Translations under genes and position numbers: made by a program
Source of the DNA: Undibacterium sp. CCC3.4
Lineage (GTDB): Bacteria; Pseudomonadota; Gammaproteobacteria; Burkholderiales; Burkholderiaceae_D
Direction of reading: 5' to 3'
Length of the DNA stretch: 64,000 nt
NCBI RefSeq assembly: GCF_034347425.1
Contig: NZ_CP133779.1
Span: 496,001-560,000, forward strand
The notes under the pieces: model-generated
Database searches by the model: none
What the model saw: only the letters and a program-made list of their open reading frames with translations
What the model was told of the DNA's origin: nothing
Shown: positions 46,078 through 54,635 of the stretch, piece after piece
Layout of the letters: each line of letters begins with the position of its first letter
Numbering within the stretch: position 1 is the stretch's first letter

Positions 46078-46602
46078 TCACTCCCTCACAGCGCTGTCAA
46101 CCAAGCCATTCTGCGCAATCAATTCCAGGTCCAGCTTCAATTGCGCGCCGCGATCACCAAGCAAGCCTTGAATATTGCGATCGTGCTCCTGCACCGCTTT
46201 GCTCAATTCACGCAAGATGGCGCTGCCAGCTTTGGTCAGCGTCACGCCCCACGCGCGGGCGTCAATTTCATCATCATGTCGCTCTACCCAACCGCGCTCA
46301 GAAAGCCAGGCAACCAGCCTGAGTGCGCCGCTTCGATGCAATCCTAATGCTTGCGCAAGTTGCGCTTGACGGATGTTTTTATTTTCCGCAATCAAAACAA
46401 GTGCGGCAAAACGTTGCGGGCTGACTTCGTAATCGGCCGTTGCTCGGTAGAAATCCATGAACAAGGTGTTTTGTGCCCGCCGCAAAGCAAATCCCAGCAA
46501 GTGATCGAGAAGGCCATATTCAAGATTCGGAATTCTTAGTAGTGGCCGTTCCTGGCTGGCACCAGAATCCTGGTTTTCAGGGTCTTTTTTTTTCGTCATC
46601 AC
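46078..46602 (-). CDS. MarR family transcriptional regulator
   Basis: This winged-helix regulator has 174 residues. The dimerisation helix NLEYGLLDHLLGFALRRAQN, recognition region RQAQLAQALGLHRSGALRLVAWLSE and wing VERHDDEIDARAWGVTLT are typical of MarR. It is divergent from the FAD monooxygenase gene, and a palindromic operator sits between them. Regulators of this type usually repress aromatic catabolic genes and are released by the aromatic substrate, so it probably controls the monooxygenase/DUF1330/transporter genes and possibly itself. Confidence 0.88.
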   Translation of the reverse strand: MMTKKKDPENQDSGASQERPLLRIPNLEYGLLDHLLGFALRRAQNTLFMDFYRATADYEVSPQRFAALVLIAENKNIRQAQLAQALGLHRSGALRLVAWLSERGWVERHDDEIDARAWGVTLTKAGSAILRELSKAVQEHDRNIQGLLGDRGAQLKLDLELIAQNGLVDSAVRE

Positions 46603-46742
46603 TTGTGGAATTTTTTAAAAATATGCGTGCTTAAGCGGCTTAACTCTATGCTTTATTGAAACATCATAGCTGATTTCCCCCTCTGTCAGCTTAATTTTTC
46701 GGCCTCTCGAGCAGTTTCATCCGGTGCCAAAACTCTGTAAAA

Positions 46743-46767
46743 ATATTGTTGCATAGCGCAACAATAT
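46743..46767 (+). promoter_or_regulatory. Palindromic operator of the MarR regulator
   Basis: ATATTGTTGC (46743-46752) and GCAACAATAT (46758-46767) are perfect 10-bp arms around a 5-bp centre. A possible promoter, TTGCAT (46749-46754) with TAGGAT (46772-46777) at 17 bp, overlaps it, so bound regulator would block the monooxygenase promoter. Start of the gene is 46 bp further on. Confidence 0.65.
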
Positions 46768-46812
46768 AGCTTAGGATAAATCAACATCATCAAAACAATA
46801 ATGGAGACTGGT

Positions 46813-48060
46813 ATGACGCAACAAAGAAAAATTTTGATTTCCGGCGGTGGTATCGGCGGTCTGTGCACTGCTCTGGCGCTGCATGCGAAGGGGCATCAGG
46901 TCACTTTATGTGAGGCGACCGAAGTACTGAAACCTCTCGGTGTCGGCATCAATATCTTGCCGCATGCGGTAGCCGTGTTAGACGAACTGGGTGTGCTGGA
47001 AGCACTCAAAGCCATGGCGCTTGAGACCTCGGCCTTGATCTTCGCCAATCGCCATGGTCAGACGATTTATCAGGATTTGCGCGGCATCCCTGCCGGCTAT
47101 TCCCACCCTCAACTGAGCATTCATCGCGGCCAACTGCAAATGCACTTGTGGCACGAGGCAGTGAAACGCATCGGCCAGCAGCACCTTCATCTCGGACAAA
47201 AGATTCGCTCAGTCACGCAAAGCGCCGAGCAGATTACGGCGATCGCTGTGTTAGCCAATGGCGACGAGGTCGAACACAGCGCAGACTTACTGATTGCAGC
47301 AGACGGGATTCATTCTGCCATCCGCAAACAGTTTTATCCCGACGAAGGGGCACCGAAGTGGAATGGCATGATGATGTGGCGCGGAACTAGCCGGGTCCAA
47401 CCATTTTTGGATGGACGTTCGATGGTGCAAGCCGGGCATCGCCGCGCCAAGTTCGTGGTGTACCCAATTGAAGAGCCGCGTGCCGATGGTACGCAATTGA
47501 TCAATTGGATTTGCGATCGGCGTCTACGCGAAGATGGCTTCGGTGGGGCTTTGACCGCGCCGTCACGTGAAGATTGGAATAAACCAGCCGACATCAGTGA
47601 TCTGCTTCCTACATTTGGACACTGGAAATTTGAGTGGCTGGATATTCCTGCAGTATTGCATGGGGCGACGCAGGTGCTCGAATGGCCTATGGTTGACCGC
47701 GACCCCTTACCACGCTGGCGTCACGGTCGCGTGACTTTACTCGGTGACGCCGCCCACCCTATGTACCCGATTGGTTCTAACGGTGCCACTCAGGCGATCT
47801 TGGATGCCAAGTGTCTGGCAGATTATCTTGCTACCGAGTCGTCTGTTGAAGCCGCGCTCGATGAGTACGAACGCTATCGACTTCCTACCTGCGCTGAGAT
47901 TGTTCGATTGAATCGCCAAGAAGGCTTGGATGCCATTCTCGATCTGGTGGAAGAACGTGCACCGGATGGTTTCAGTAAATTAGAAGACGTCATCGATCCG
48001 GCTGAAATTAAAGAGATTGTTACGGCCTACAAAAAGGCGGCAGGTCACCGCGTCGCTTAA
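46813..48060 (+). CDS. FAD-dependent aromatic monooxygenase (PhzS/salicylate-hydroxylase-like)
   Basis: This is a 415-residue class A flavoprotein hydroxylase. I chose the ATG at 46813 (MTQQRKILISGGGIGG), 6 bp after GGAG; an ATG 12 bp upstream is possible but overlaps that site. Motifs are the FAD-binding ISGGGIGGLCTALALHAKG, the NAD(P)H/FAD DG motif LLIAADGIHSAIRKQF and the GD motif RVTLLGDAAHPMYPIGSNGA. The family inserts one oxygen atom into aromatic or heteroaromatic rings. With the DUF1330 protein and an aromatic acid transporter it probably starts degradation of an aromatic acid; the substrate is unknown. Its TAA stop is also part of the TTAA target duplication of the following repeat element. 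Confidence 0.87.
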   Translation: MTQQRKILISGGGIGGLCTALALHAKGHQVTLCEATEVLKPLGVGINILPHAVAVLDELGVLEALKAMALETSALIFANRHGQTIYQDLRGIPAGYSHPQLSIHRGQLQMHLWHEAVKRIGQQHLHLGQKIRSVTQSAEQITAIAVLANGDEVEHSADLLIAADGIHSAIRKQFYPDEGAPKWNGMMMWRGTSRVQPFLDGRSMVQAGHRRAKFVVYPIEEPRADGTQLINWICDRRLREDGFGGALTAPSREDWNKPADISDLLPTFGHWKFEWLDIPAVLHGATQVLEWPMVDRDPLPRWRHGRVTLLGDAAHPMYPIGSNGATQAILDAKCLADYLATESSVEAALDEYERYRLPTCAEIVRLNRQEGLDAILDLVEERAPDGFSKLEDVIDPAEIKEIVTAYKKAAGHRVA

Positions 48061-48318
48061 GAGGCTGTCGCAAAAGGGTATTGAGTCGGTGTCATTATCC
48101 CAACTGGTGGCCACGTCATTCCTGCGCGCTTTTAGCAGGAACCCAGCGGCGTTCGTGGTTAACTGAAAATGCCAGATATGATCGTGTTTTCAGCGCTGAA
48201 AACGACACTGGGTTCCCGCCAAAAGCATGCGGGAATGACGAGGTTGCAGCATGCGGGAATGACGAGGTATGCGGTGTTTCAGATGTAAAAGATTCCATCA
48301 GGCTTTTGCGACAGCCTC
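48061..48318 (+). repeat. Miniature inverted-repeat element, copy B, with nested palindromic insert
   Basis: The element begins GAGGCTGTCGCAAAAG and ends CTTTTGCGACAGCCTC, perfect inverted ends, and is flanked by TTAA at both sides (48057-48060 and 48319-48322). A second unit is nested inside: arms at 48114-48146 and 48208-48240 (28 of 33 bases pair), an 18-bp palindrome GTTTTCAGCGCTGAAAAC at its centre, and a 21-bp direct repeat at 48224-48244 and 48248-48268. The rest of the gap up to 48474 shows no gene; a plausible ribosome binding site GGAGGTC precedes the next CDS. Confidence 0.85.
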
Positions 48319-48474
48319 TTAAGACATAGGCTTAAGGAGGTGCAGAGGTACTTCCAGCGGTTGGTCCGCCGCCACTGAGGCGCACTTGCGTCGCCTTAAA
48401 AAAAATTAAAAGGTTTTTCTTTTGAGAGTACGAGCTTGCCGCGTGCATCTCACATCTTGTGGAGGTCATCAAAC

Positions 48475-48777
48475 ATGAATGAAGTATTTGTCGTTGCCGA
48501 GATACGGATTACTAATCCAAAAAGTTATGCGGATTACTTGCCCTTATCAACTGCCAGTGTAGAAAAATTTGGTGGGGAATTTCTGGTCCGGGGTGGCCGC
48601 CGGATCCAGAAAGAAGGGGCAGACGAACTGCATGGTACGCAGTGGCGAACTGTGATTGTGCGTTTTCCAAATGCTGAGAGTGCGAGCAAATGGTATGACT
48701 CGCAGGACTATATCGCCGCCAGAACGATACGCATGGCGAACTCGGATGGTCGACTGTTTTTCGTAGAAGGGATGTAA
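48475..48777 (+). CDS. DUF1330 domain-containing protein
   Basis: This is a 100-residue ferredoxin-like-fold protein of the DUF1330 family (dimeric alpha+beta barrel). The start is the ATG at 48475 with GGAGGTC 7 bp before. Family signatures are AEIRITNPKSYADYLPLSTA, FGGEFLVRGG and VIVRFPNAESASKWYDSQDY. The fold occurs in small decarboxylases, isomerases and stress-response dimers; DUF1330 members frequently accompany aromatic oxygenases. It probably acts on the product of the neighbouring monooxygenase or protects against it, but this is inference. Confidence 0.88.
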   Translation: MNEVFVVAEIRITNPKSYADYLPLSTASVEKFGGEFLVRGGRRIQKEGADELHGTQWRTVIVRFPNAESASKWYDSQDYIAARTIRMANSDGRLFFVEGM

Positions 48778-48857
48778 CAGCATTTTTGTAATTAAATGGA
48801 TCGATTCGAATCCAATACAAGCTCACAAATAGCATTCATAATAATCAGGAGACAAAC

Positions 48858-50210
48858 ATGTTAAGTACTGTAGAAACTGAAGGACAGGGGAATCTCAAGG
48901 CAAGTTCACCGGTTCAACTACTCATCAATGCCCAGCCGTTTTCACGCTACCAGAAGCTGATTTTTGCTATCTGTTTCGCGATTGTATTGTTCGATGGTTT
49001 TGATACGGCGGTCGCCGGATTTTTAGCCGTTTCGCTGCAAAATGAATGGCATATTTCCAAACAAGCGCTGGCACCAGTCCTGACTGCGGCGCTGCTTGGT
49101 TTGTCGATAGGCTCGCTGCTTGCCGGACCGGTCGCGGACAAATACGGACGAAAGATCGTCATTGGTATGTCAGTCAGCTTTTTTGGCATTACCTGCATGG
49201 CATCAGCCTTGGTCAGTAATTTAGACCAACTGGTGGTTTTGCGCTTACTGACAGGGCTGGGCTTAGGTGCAGCCTTACCCAATGTAGTTACCTTGATGAG
49301 CGAATATTGCCCCGACAAGAGCCGCTCATTTATAACCAATGCACTGTTTTGTGGCTTTCCATTGGGAGCAGCACTGGGAGGATTCATCTCTGCTTGGATG
49401 ATCCCCCATTGGGGCTGGCGCAGCGTGTTAGTGGCTGGGGGTTTGTTCCCCTTGTTGTTATCGATACTGATCTTTAGCGTCTTGCCAGAATCGGTAAAAT
49501 TTTTGGCGGCAGCCGGAAAGTCAGCCAAAAAAATCGCCCGTATTTTGAGTAAAATAAGCGCCAAAGAAGTGCAGGAATCTGATTTCCTCATGGCTGACAA
49601 AACGCCGCACTCCGTCACCGCCGGCTTGGCTTTGATGATTTCTCGACCTTACATCGTCGGTACGCTCATGCTGTGGTTGACGTATTTCATGGGACTGATG
49701 ATTTTTTATTCGCTCATCAATTGGTTACCCATACTGCTCAAAGATACCGGCATACAAGCGGCCGACGCGTCGTTGATTTCCGCCCTGTTCCCCTTAGGTG
49801 GAGTCGGTGCCATCTTGTTTGGCTGGCTCATGGATAGATTCAACCCCAACATCGTTGTGGCAACTGGCTATGCCTTAACAGCGGTTCTTTTATATTTGAT
49901 TGGCCATGTTTCTGACAGTAATATCTATCTGATGTTATGCGTATTTGCAGGCGGCATCATGATGAATATGTCGCAGGTTTCACTTGCCGCTTTAGCCGCA
50001 GCCTTCTATCCAACCGAGGCGCGCGTCACCGGCATTTCGTGGATGCTGGGAATTGGTCGGTTTGGCGGTGTTGCCGGATCATTTTTAATTGCCGAGCTAA
50101 TGCGGCGCAATGTAGACTTTACCGGGATTTTGTCTTCATTATCTTTAGCTGGACTGCTTGCTGCCATTGCATTGATGATCAAGCATTTTTCCAGCAGGCC
50201 AAAAATCTGA
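48858..50210 (+). CDS. MFS transporter, aromatic acid:H+ symporter (AAHS) family
   Basis: This 12-helix major facilitator protein has 450 residues. AAHS features are the early FDGFDTAVAGFLAVSL, the loop 2-3 motif GPVADKYGRKIVIG, PNVVTLMSEYCPDKSRS and GFPLGAALGGFISAWM. Relatives such as PcaK, BenK and MhbT import benzoate-type acids. It follows the DUF1330 gene by 80 bp and should provide substrate for the monooxygenase upstream. Downstream lies repeat copy C. Confidence 0.9.
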   Translation: MLSTVETEGQGNLKASSPVQLLINAQPFSRYQKLIFAICFAIVLFDGFDTAVAGFLAVSLQNEWHISKQALAPVLTAALLGLSIGSLLAGPVADKYGRKIVIGMSVSFFGITCMASALVSNLDQLVVLRLLTGLGLGAALPNVVTLMSEYCPDKSRSFITNALFCGFPLGAALGGFISAWMIPHWGWRSVLVAGGLFPLLLSILIFSVLPESVKFLAAAGKSAKKIARILSKISAKEVQESDFLMADKTPHSVTAGLALMISRPYIVGTLMLWLTYFMGLMIFYSLINWLPILLKDTGIQAADASLISALFPLGGVGAILFGWLMDRFNPNIVVATGYALTAVLLYLIGHVSDSNIYLMLCVFAGGIMMNMSQVSLAALAAAFYPTEARVTGISWMLGIGRFGGVAGSFLIAELMRRNVDFTGILSSLSLAGLLAAIALMIKHFSSRPKI

Positions 50211-50245
50211 TTGCTATGGCTGCTTGATATCCGCCCCATCCTGAA

Positions 50246-50337
50246 GAGCTTGTCGCAAAAGAGTTTTCAGTCAGCATGACGTGACTTGCGGTGTGTCAGA
50301 TGTAAAAAAATGAGCGCCCGACTTTTGCGACACCCTC
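50246..50337 (+). repeat. Miniature inverted-repeat element, copy C
   Basis: This 92-bp element has ends GAGCTTGTCGCAAAAG and CTTTTGCGACACCCTC, flanked on each side by TGAA (50242-50245 and 50338-50341). Its right half (TGCGGTGTGTCAGATGTAAAA) nearly equals that of copy B. It shows the basic size of the element without the nested unit. Confidence 0.85.
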
Positions 50338-50351
50338 TGAACGCCGCGGTT

Positions 50352-51336
50352 TTACGCACACATCTGATCAACCGGCACCGCTGTTGGTGCCAATTTGAAG
50401 GCGCTCACTACCTCGCTCAACTTAGATGCTTGACTCTGCATCGATGCGGCGGCTGCCGCTGCCTGCTCCACAAGTGCCGCATTCTGTTGCGTTACTTGAT
50501 CCATCTGCGTAATCGCCACATTGACTTGCTCGATTCCCAGGCTTTGCTCCGTACTGGCCACAGTAATCTCGCTGATGATATCCCTGACGCGAGCGACGCT
50601 GGTAACAACTTCATTCATCGTCACCCCTGCCTCATTGACTAATTGAGAGCCAAGCGAGACTTTCTCCACCGAGTCGCTGATGAGTATCTTGATATCCTTC
50701 GCCGCGGCTGCCGAGCGCTGTGCAAGCGTACGTACCTCGCTCGCCACCACGGCAAAACCACGTCCCTGCTCGCCGGCGCGTGCCGCCTCTACGGCCGCGT
50801 TTAAGGCCAGTATATTGGTTTGAAATGCGATACCGTCAATCACACTGATAATATCGACGATCTGGGACGACGATGCGCTGATTGATTCCATCGTGTCCAC
50901 TACCCGCTCCACCACGATACCTCCCTTAGCTGATCACCTTGGGATGCTCAGTGATGAAGATGGTCCAATCCTGGTCGAAGTTGGCTACCAGATGACGCTC
51001 TTCGCCACCGGATATCAGTTTCTCATAAGAGGAACGATCAGCATTGCTGGCGGCCTGAATCTGATCCATTCGCTTCTCATAAGCAGCCATGGCTGTTTCA
51101 TCATCAGACAACAGATGCGCCAACTCCCAGCGGCGCATCTCGGCCAGATCAGTCCTAAGACTCATGGCAATTCGTACACTCGGCATCCACTCATGCGCCA
51201 AATCGGCAGTCGACTGATTGATGCGACCCATAGCGAAGATAGCGCTGATTCCCATCATCAACATCAGCAGTAATACGACGCCAAAAGATGCCAGCAGTTT
51301 GGCCGATATTTTCAGATTATAGAACCATTGCATCAT
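50352..51336 (-). pseudogene. Methyl-accepting chemotaxis protein, internal deletion
   Basis: Two frames on the minus strand represent the two ends of one chemoreceptor. Codons 51336-50926 encode the N-terminus: a membrane helix (LLASFGVVLLLMLMMGISAI), then the start of the four-helix-bundle sensor domain, stopping after HPKVIS. Codons from 50915 to 50352 encode the signalling tip and C-terminal helix, with the intact hairpin [20 protein letters not shown]. The end of the sensor domain, second membrane helix, HAMP and first part of the signalling helix are missing, and the reading frame changes at the junction (about 50916-50930). The receptor cannot function as usual. The C-terminal piece alone is unlikely to be expressed as a useful product. 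Confidence 0.85.
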
Positions 51337-51391
51337 TTATCTCCCACGGTTTAGTCGCTCGTTGCGCGTATGTAGTCAGGGAAGCGCACAA

Positions 51392-51853
51392 TCAGTTTTT
51401 ATAAATACCGCAGCTGACAATGAGATCCTCATACTTTTCCAGATAGGTTGATTTTTTGTGGATCTCCTTGGTCAAGGGGTCGGGCCAGCGATAGTCTTGC
51501 CAGCCTTGCCCCTTACTACGGGCGATCTCGAAGCGCTCTTTACCCATGTATTTTCCATCCGCATCCTTGACGTCATTGAGATTTTTACCGGCAATTTTTG
51601 GGTTATTCCCGTTCGCACGGGTCACGCCATCCATACCGCTGATGAAAATATACAGGTCGCGGTCCTTGTAACGACTGCTACCAGTCTGTACTTCCTGTAT
51701 GACTTTTTCCTTGCCGTCTTTCTTCATATCGGCAATGACTTTCTTAACCAAAGCGACCGCTTCTTCCGCCGTGCCTCGGTCGCTCGCAGCGGCGGCCATG
51801 CCTGCCGCACTGACAAACAAGGCCAGGATGAACAATTTAAAAAGCTTTTTCAT
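51392..51853 (-). CDS. Single-Cache domain periplasmic protein
   Basis: This 153-residue protein has a cleavable signal (KKLFKLFILALFVSAAGMAA). The mature part is a single Cache domain: TAEEAVALVKKVIADMKKDG, YIFISGMDGVTRANGNNPKI, GKNLNDVKDADGKYMGKE and GWQDYRWPDPLTKE. Soluble Cache proteins of this kind often bind small ligands and work with chemoreceptors or two-component sensors. It is directly upstream of the broken chemoreceptor, so it may be its former partner. Confidence 0.85.
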   Translation of the reverse strand: MKKLFKLFILALFVSAAGMAAAASDRGTAEEAVALVKKVIADMKKDGKEKVIQEVQTGSSRYKDRDLYIFISGMDGVTRANGNNPKIAGKNLNDVKDADGKYMGKERFEIARSKGQGWQDYRWPDPLTKEIHKKSTYLEKYEDLIVSCGIYKN

Positions 51854-51899
51854 TTACATCTCCCAAAAAATTAGTCCAAGGTAAGCCCTTGAAAATTGC

Positions 51900-52919
51900 T
51901 CAGAAAGCATGGCGCAGGCCGATTGCTTGGCTACCTGCGGAAGCGGCATTGCTACGCTTATCAAGTGAATACACAATATATACGTCGGTGCGTTTGGAAA
52001 ATTTGTGATCGTAGCCGAACGACGATGTGGTACGGCTCAGGTCGGCGACGCCTGGGGTTGCAATATGTGATTGTGCGGTTTCCGCCAATATCGATCCGAC
52101 TGCCGAGATAGGTAGGGAAATGCCGGCATCCACGGTGCGGGTCGAACGACCTTTATCAATATCAGTATGCGACAGGTTGCCAGATAATTTGAGCAGACCA
52201 AAATCATAGCTGACACCTGCCAGCACGGCCTTCTGCTGTGCCGCTAATGGCGTGAGCACATTCACCCGCAAACGTTGGGCAGACACGGCTGCGAAGAATT
52301 TGCCGTCGGTATAGCTGCCATGCAGGCCGAGATTGGCCACGCCGTTGCTGCCGGCTACTTCACCGAAGCCATACTGTACGGTGCCACTGAATCCAGATAA
52401 CTTGGGTGCGCTGTACTGGAGCACATTGTTCCACACGGTGTCGCCAAGAACATTGCTGCCGTAGGTAGCAACAAAGGTCTGCAACACCAAGGGCGAAAAC
52501 ACCACCGAAGTACCAAACGGGCTGAGCTGGGACATCGCTGAATAGGCCGGGTTAGTCTGGCGCCCCATGGTTACCCGACCGAAATCTCCTTCCATACCTA
52601 CCCAGGCATTACGTGAAAACAGCGGGTCCGTCGCGCTGCGACCCTGCTCCCCAGTATCAGTACGAAAAAAACTCTCTAACGAGAAAATCGCGCTTACATT
52701 ACCACCCAAATCCTCTTTACCGCGAAAGCCCAAATACGAGGTCGTCAAGCCGCCACCATTGAGTTGCGGAACAGCCGCCGTATCACCACTCCGCTTCATA
52801 CTGCCGGCATACGCACCCACCAAGCCATAAATTTCGACCTGAGATTGCGCATGGGCGGTCATTGTGAGCGCACTTGCCAGAATAGAAAAGACGACTCTGG
52901 GATTAAATTTTATTTTCAT
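51900..52919 (-). CDS. Gram-negative porin (Porin_4 type)
   Basis: This 339-residue outer-membrane trimeric porin has a signal peptide ending AHAQS. Typical features of betaproteobacterial porins are VEIYGLVGAYAGSMKRSG, YLGFRGKEDLGGNVSAIFSL, NAWVGMEGDFGRVTMGRQ and the last strand QAIGLRHAF ending in Phe. It likely supplies outer-membrane passage for the substrates handled by the adjacent transporters. A ribosome binding site (TTAGGAGACAAAA) precedes the ATG. About 200 bp without a gene separate it from the MFS gene upstream. Confidence 0.92.
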   Translation of the reverse strand: MKIKFNPRVVFSILASALTMTAHAQSQVEIYGLVGAYAGSMKRSGDTAAVPQLNGGGLTTSYLGFRGKEDLGGNVSAIFSLESFFRTDTGEQGRSATDPLFSRNAWVGMEGDFGRVTMGRQTNPAYSAMSQLSPFGTSVVFSPLVLQTFVATYGSNVLGDTVWNNVLQYSAPKLSGFSGTVQYGFGEVAGSNGVANLGLHGSYTDGKFFAAVSAQRLRVNVLTPLAAQQKAVLAGVSYDFGLLKLSGNLSHTDIDKGRSTRTVDAGISLPISAVGSILAETAQSHIATPGVADLSRTTSSFGYDHKFSKRTDVYIVYSLDKRSNAASAGSQAIGLRHAF

Positions 52920-53117
52920 TTTTGTCTCCTAAGGATTGGTATTTCCACTTCAAACAAGACCTGTCGGCCTCGTCATTCTTTTTATACAAACAGAGCAGAT
53001 TTACTGCAAGCCGCTGGTCCGAAACAAGGCGCACTTAGCCGAGAGCCGGCTTAAGGATAGGCTCAAAAATCTGTCTTTGAATAGAACGGCTTGTTGCTGT
53101 GTTACATACGCTACCGT

Positions 53118-54584
53118 CTACGGTGAGATCTCTTCCAGCGAGCGATTGCTGGTTTCTATCATCCGCCAAGCTGCGACTAAGCCAACCACGGTCGTCGCCG
53201 CAAACATCAAGAAAACGGTGGCAATGCCATCGCGTGCCAACACCACACCAACCATAGCGGGTGCTGCGGCAGACGCAGCCCGCAACCACGAGGTGGCCAG
53301 CCCCGTGCCTATCGCACGCATTCTGGTCGGATAGATTTCCGGCGTGTACAAATAGAGCATGACCGTGGTCGTGCCCATCACCGCGTAAGCGCTGGAGGCC
53401 AATATCATCACGTTGATCACGTTGTCCGTACCAAGCACCACCAAGCCGAGCAGCAGCAGACCAGCGACACAGAAGCTGCCGATCGCCCAGCGACGTCGTC
53501 CAATACGATCGATTGTCAGCGCGCAGCACACCACGGCGCAGGTACTCAGCACATTCGACAGCGATGCCATGTGGAGTGCTTCCTGCAGCGGTAAGTGATA
53601 GACCGTCTTGTACAGGGTGGGCAGCCAATTATTGATACCGTTGGCGATGAAGTAGGCACTGGCCCACAAGACCCACACGACCAAGGTGCGGGTGCGGTAA
53701 ATCGGCGAGAACAATTCCTTCCATGAACGTTTCTTTTGATTTTGCAGACTCTGCGCGATCTCAGAGACGCGCTGCGCAACCGCCGCGCGCTCGGTAGACT
53801 CGATGTGTCGTCCAGGTGAAACCGCTTCGATATCAACGATGATGCGTTCGGCCTCGGCATAGCGACTGCGGCCGATCAGCCAGCGTGGCGACTCTGGCAA
53901 GCGGAAAATCAAATAAGTAATGATCAAACCCGGCAAACCACCGACAAGAAACATGCATTCCCAGCCATAGCGAGGAACAACATAAGAACCAATCTGGGCT
54001 GCCCCTAACAGGCCGATAGGAAAGATCAGTTCGTACAGCATGAAGAAGCGGCCACGCCCCTTTGTTTGTGATAGCTCATTGATGTAGGTCGCGGCCACCG
54101 GTACCTCGCCGCCGACACCGATACCTTGTATGAAGCGCGCCAGAAACAGCATGTGCAGACTGCCTGTAAAAGCACAGGCGATGCTCATCACCGACATCAG
54201 TCCGATCGTGATGCCAGCGCTGCGAATTCGACCTATACGCTCGGCCAGCCAGCCAAAGAACAGCGCACCGATCACTTGTCCCAAATATCCGGCCGCGATC
54301 AGTAGCCCGACCTGAGCTGGGCTAATGTGCCAGAGACCGATCAATACCGGCAGGACAAATGCGAGCGACAGTGCGTCAAAAGCGTCGAAGAAGGTTGCAG
54401 TACCCATAACCACCCTGGCTTTGCTGTGCCAGCGGCAAAGGTGCACATTCTCCAGTCTGAATAATAAATCCGCTGCGCGCATAAGCCGAGCATCCGCGCG
54501 GATATTGTCAAGCTGCATGGCATCAAGTGATGCCAACTGTTCTGCCGCAGCATTCGGTGCTGCCGCGTGTGGTGCCATACTCAT
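53118..54584 (-). CDS. MFS transporter (sugar/aromatic acid porter type)
   Basis: This is a 488-residue major facilitator with 12 helices after a roughly 55-residue hydrophilic N-terminal extension. Motifs are FDAFDALSLAFVLPVLIG, FFGWLAERIGRIRSAG, RFIQGIGVGGEVPVAATYIN, RLPESPRWLIGRSRYAEAER and PEIYPTRMRAIGTGLATSW, placing it in the sugar-porter/SP-AAHS relatives. The start has GGAGACC before ATG. It belongs to the minus-strand FAH-HyuAB-CobW run and probably imports the compound degraded by the operon. Confidence 0.87.
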   Translation of the reverse strand: MSMAPHAAAPNAAAEQLASLDAMQLDNIRADARLMRAADLLFRLENVHLCRWHSKARVVMGTATFFDAFDALSLAFVLPVLIGLWHISPAQVGLLIAAGYLGQVIGALFFGWLAERIGRIRSAGITIGLMSVMSIACAFTGSLHMLFLARFIQGIGVGGEVPVAATYINELSQTKGRGRFFMLYELIFPIGLLGAAQIGSYVVPRYGWECMFLVGGLPGLIITYLIFRLPESPRWLIGRSRYAEAERIIVDIEAVSPGRHIESTERAAVAQRVSEIAQSLQNQKKRSWKELFSPIYRTRTLVVWVLWASAYFIANGINNWLPTLYKTVYHLPLQEALHMASLSNVLSTCAVVCCALTIDRIGRRRWAIGSFCVAGLLLLGLVVLGTDNVINVMILASSAYAVMGTTTVMLYLYTPEIYPTRMRAIGTGLATSWLRAASAAAPAMVGVVLARDGIATVFLMFAATTVVGLVAAWRMIETSNRSLEEISP

Positions 54585-54635
54585 GGGGTCTCCAGTATTT
54601 TTAATTTTCTAAGCCGTCTACGCGGCTGTAATATA

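Noticed and set aside
48795..48815. GATTCGAATCC resembling the T-arm of a tRNA
   Set aside because: No acceptor, D or anticodon arms can be folded around it.
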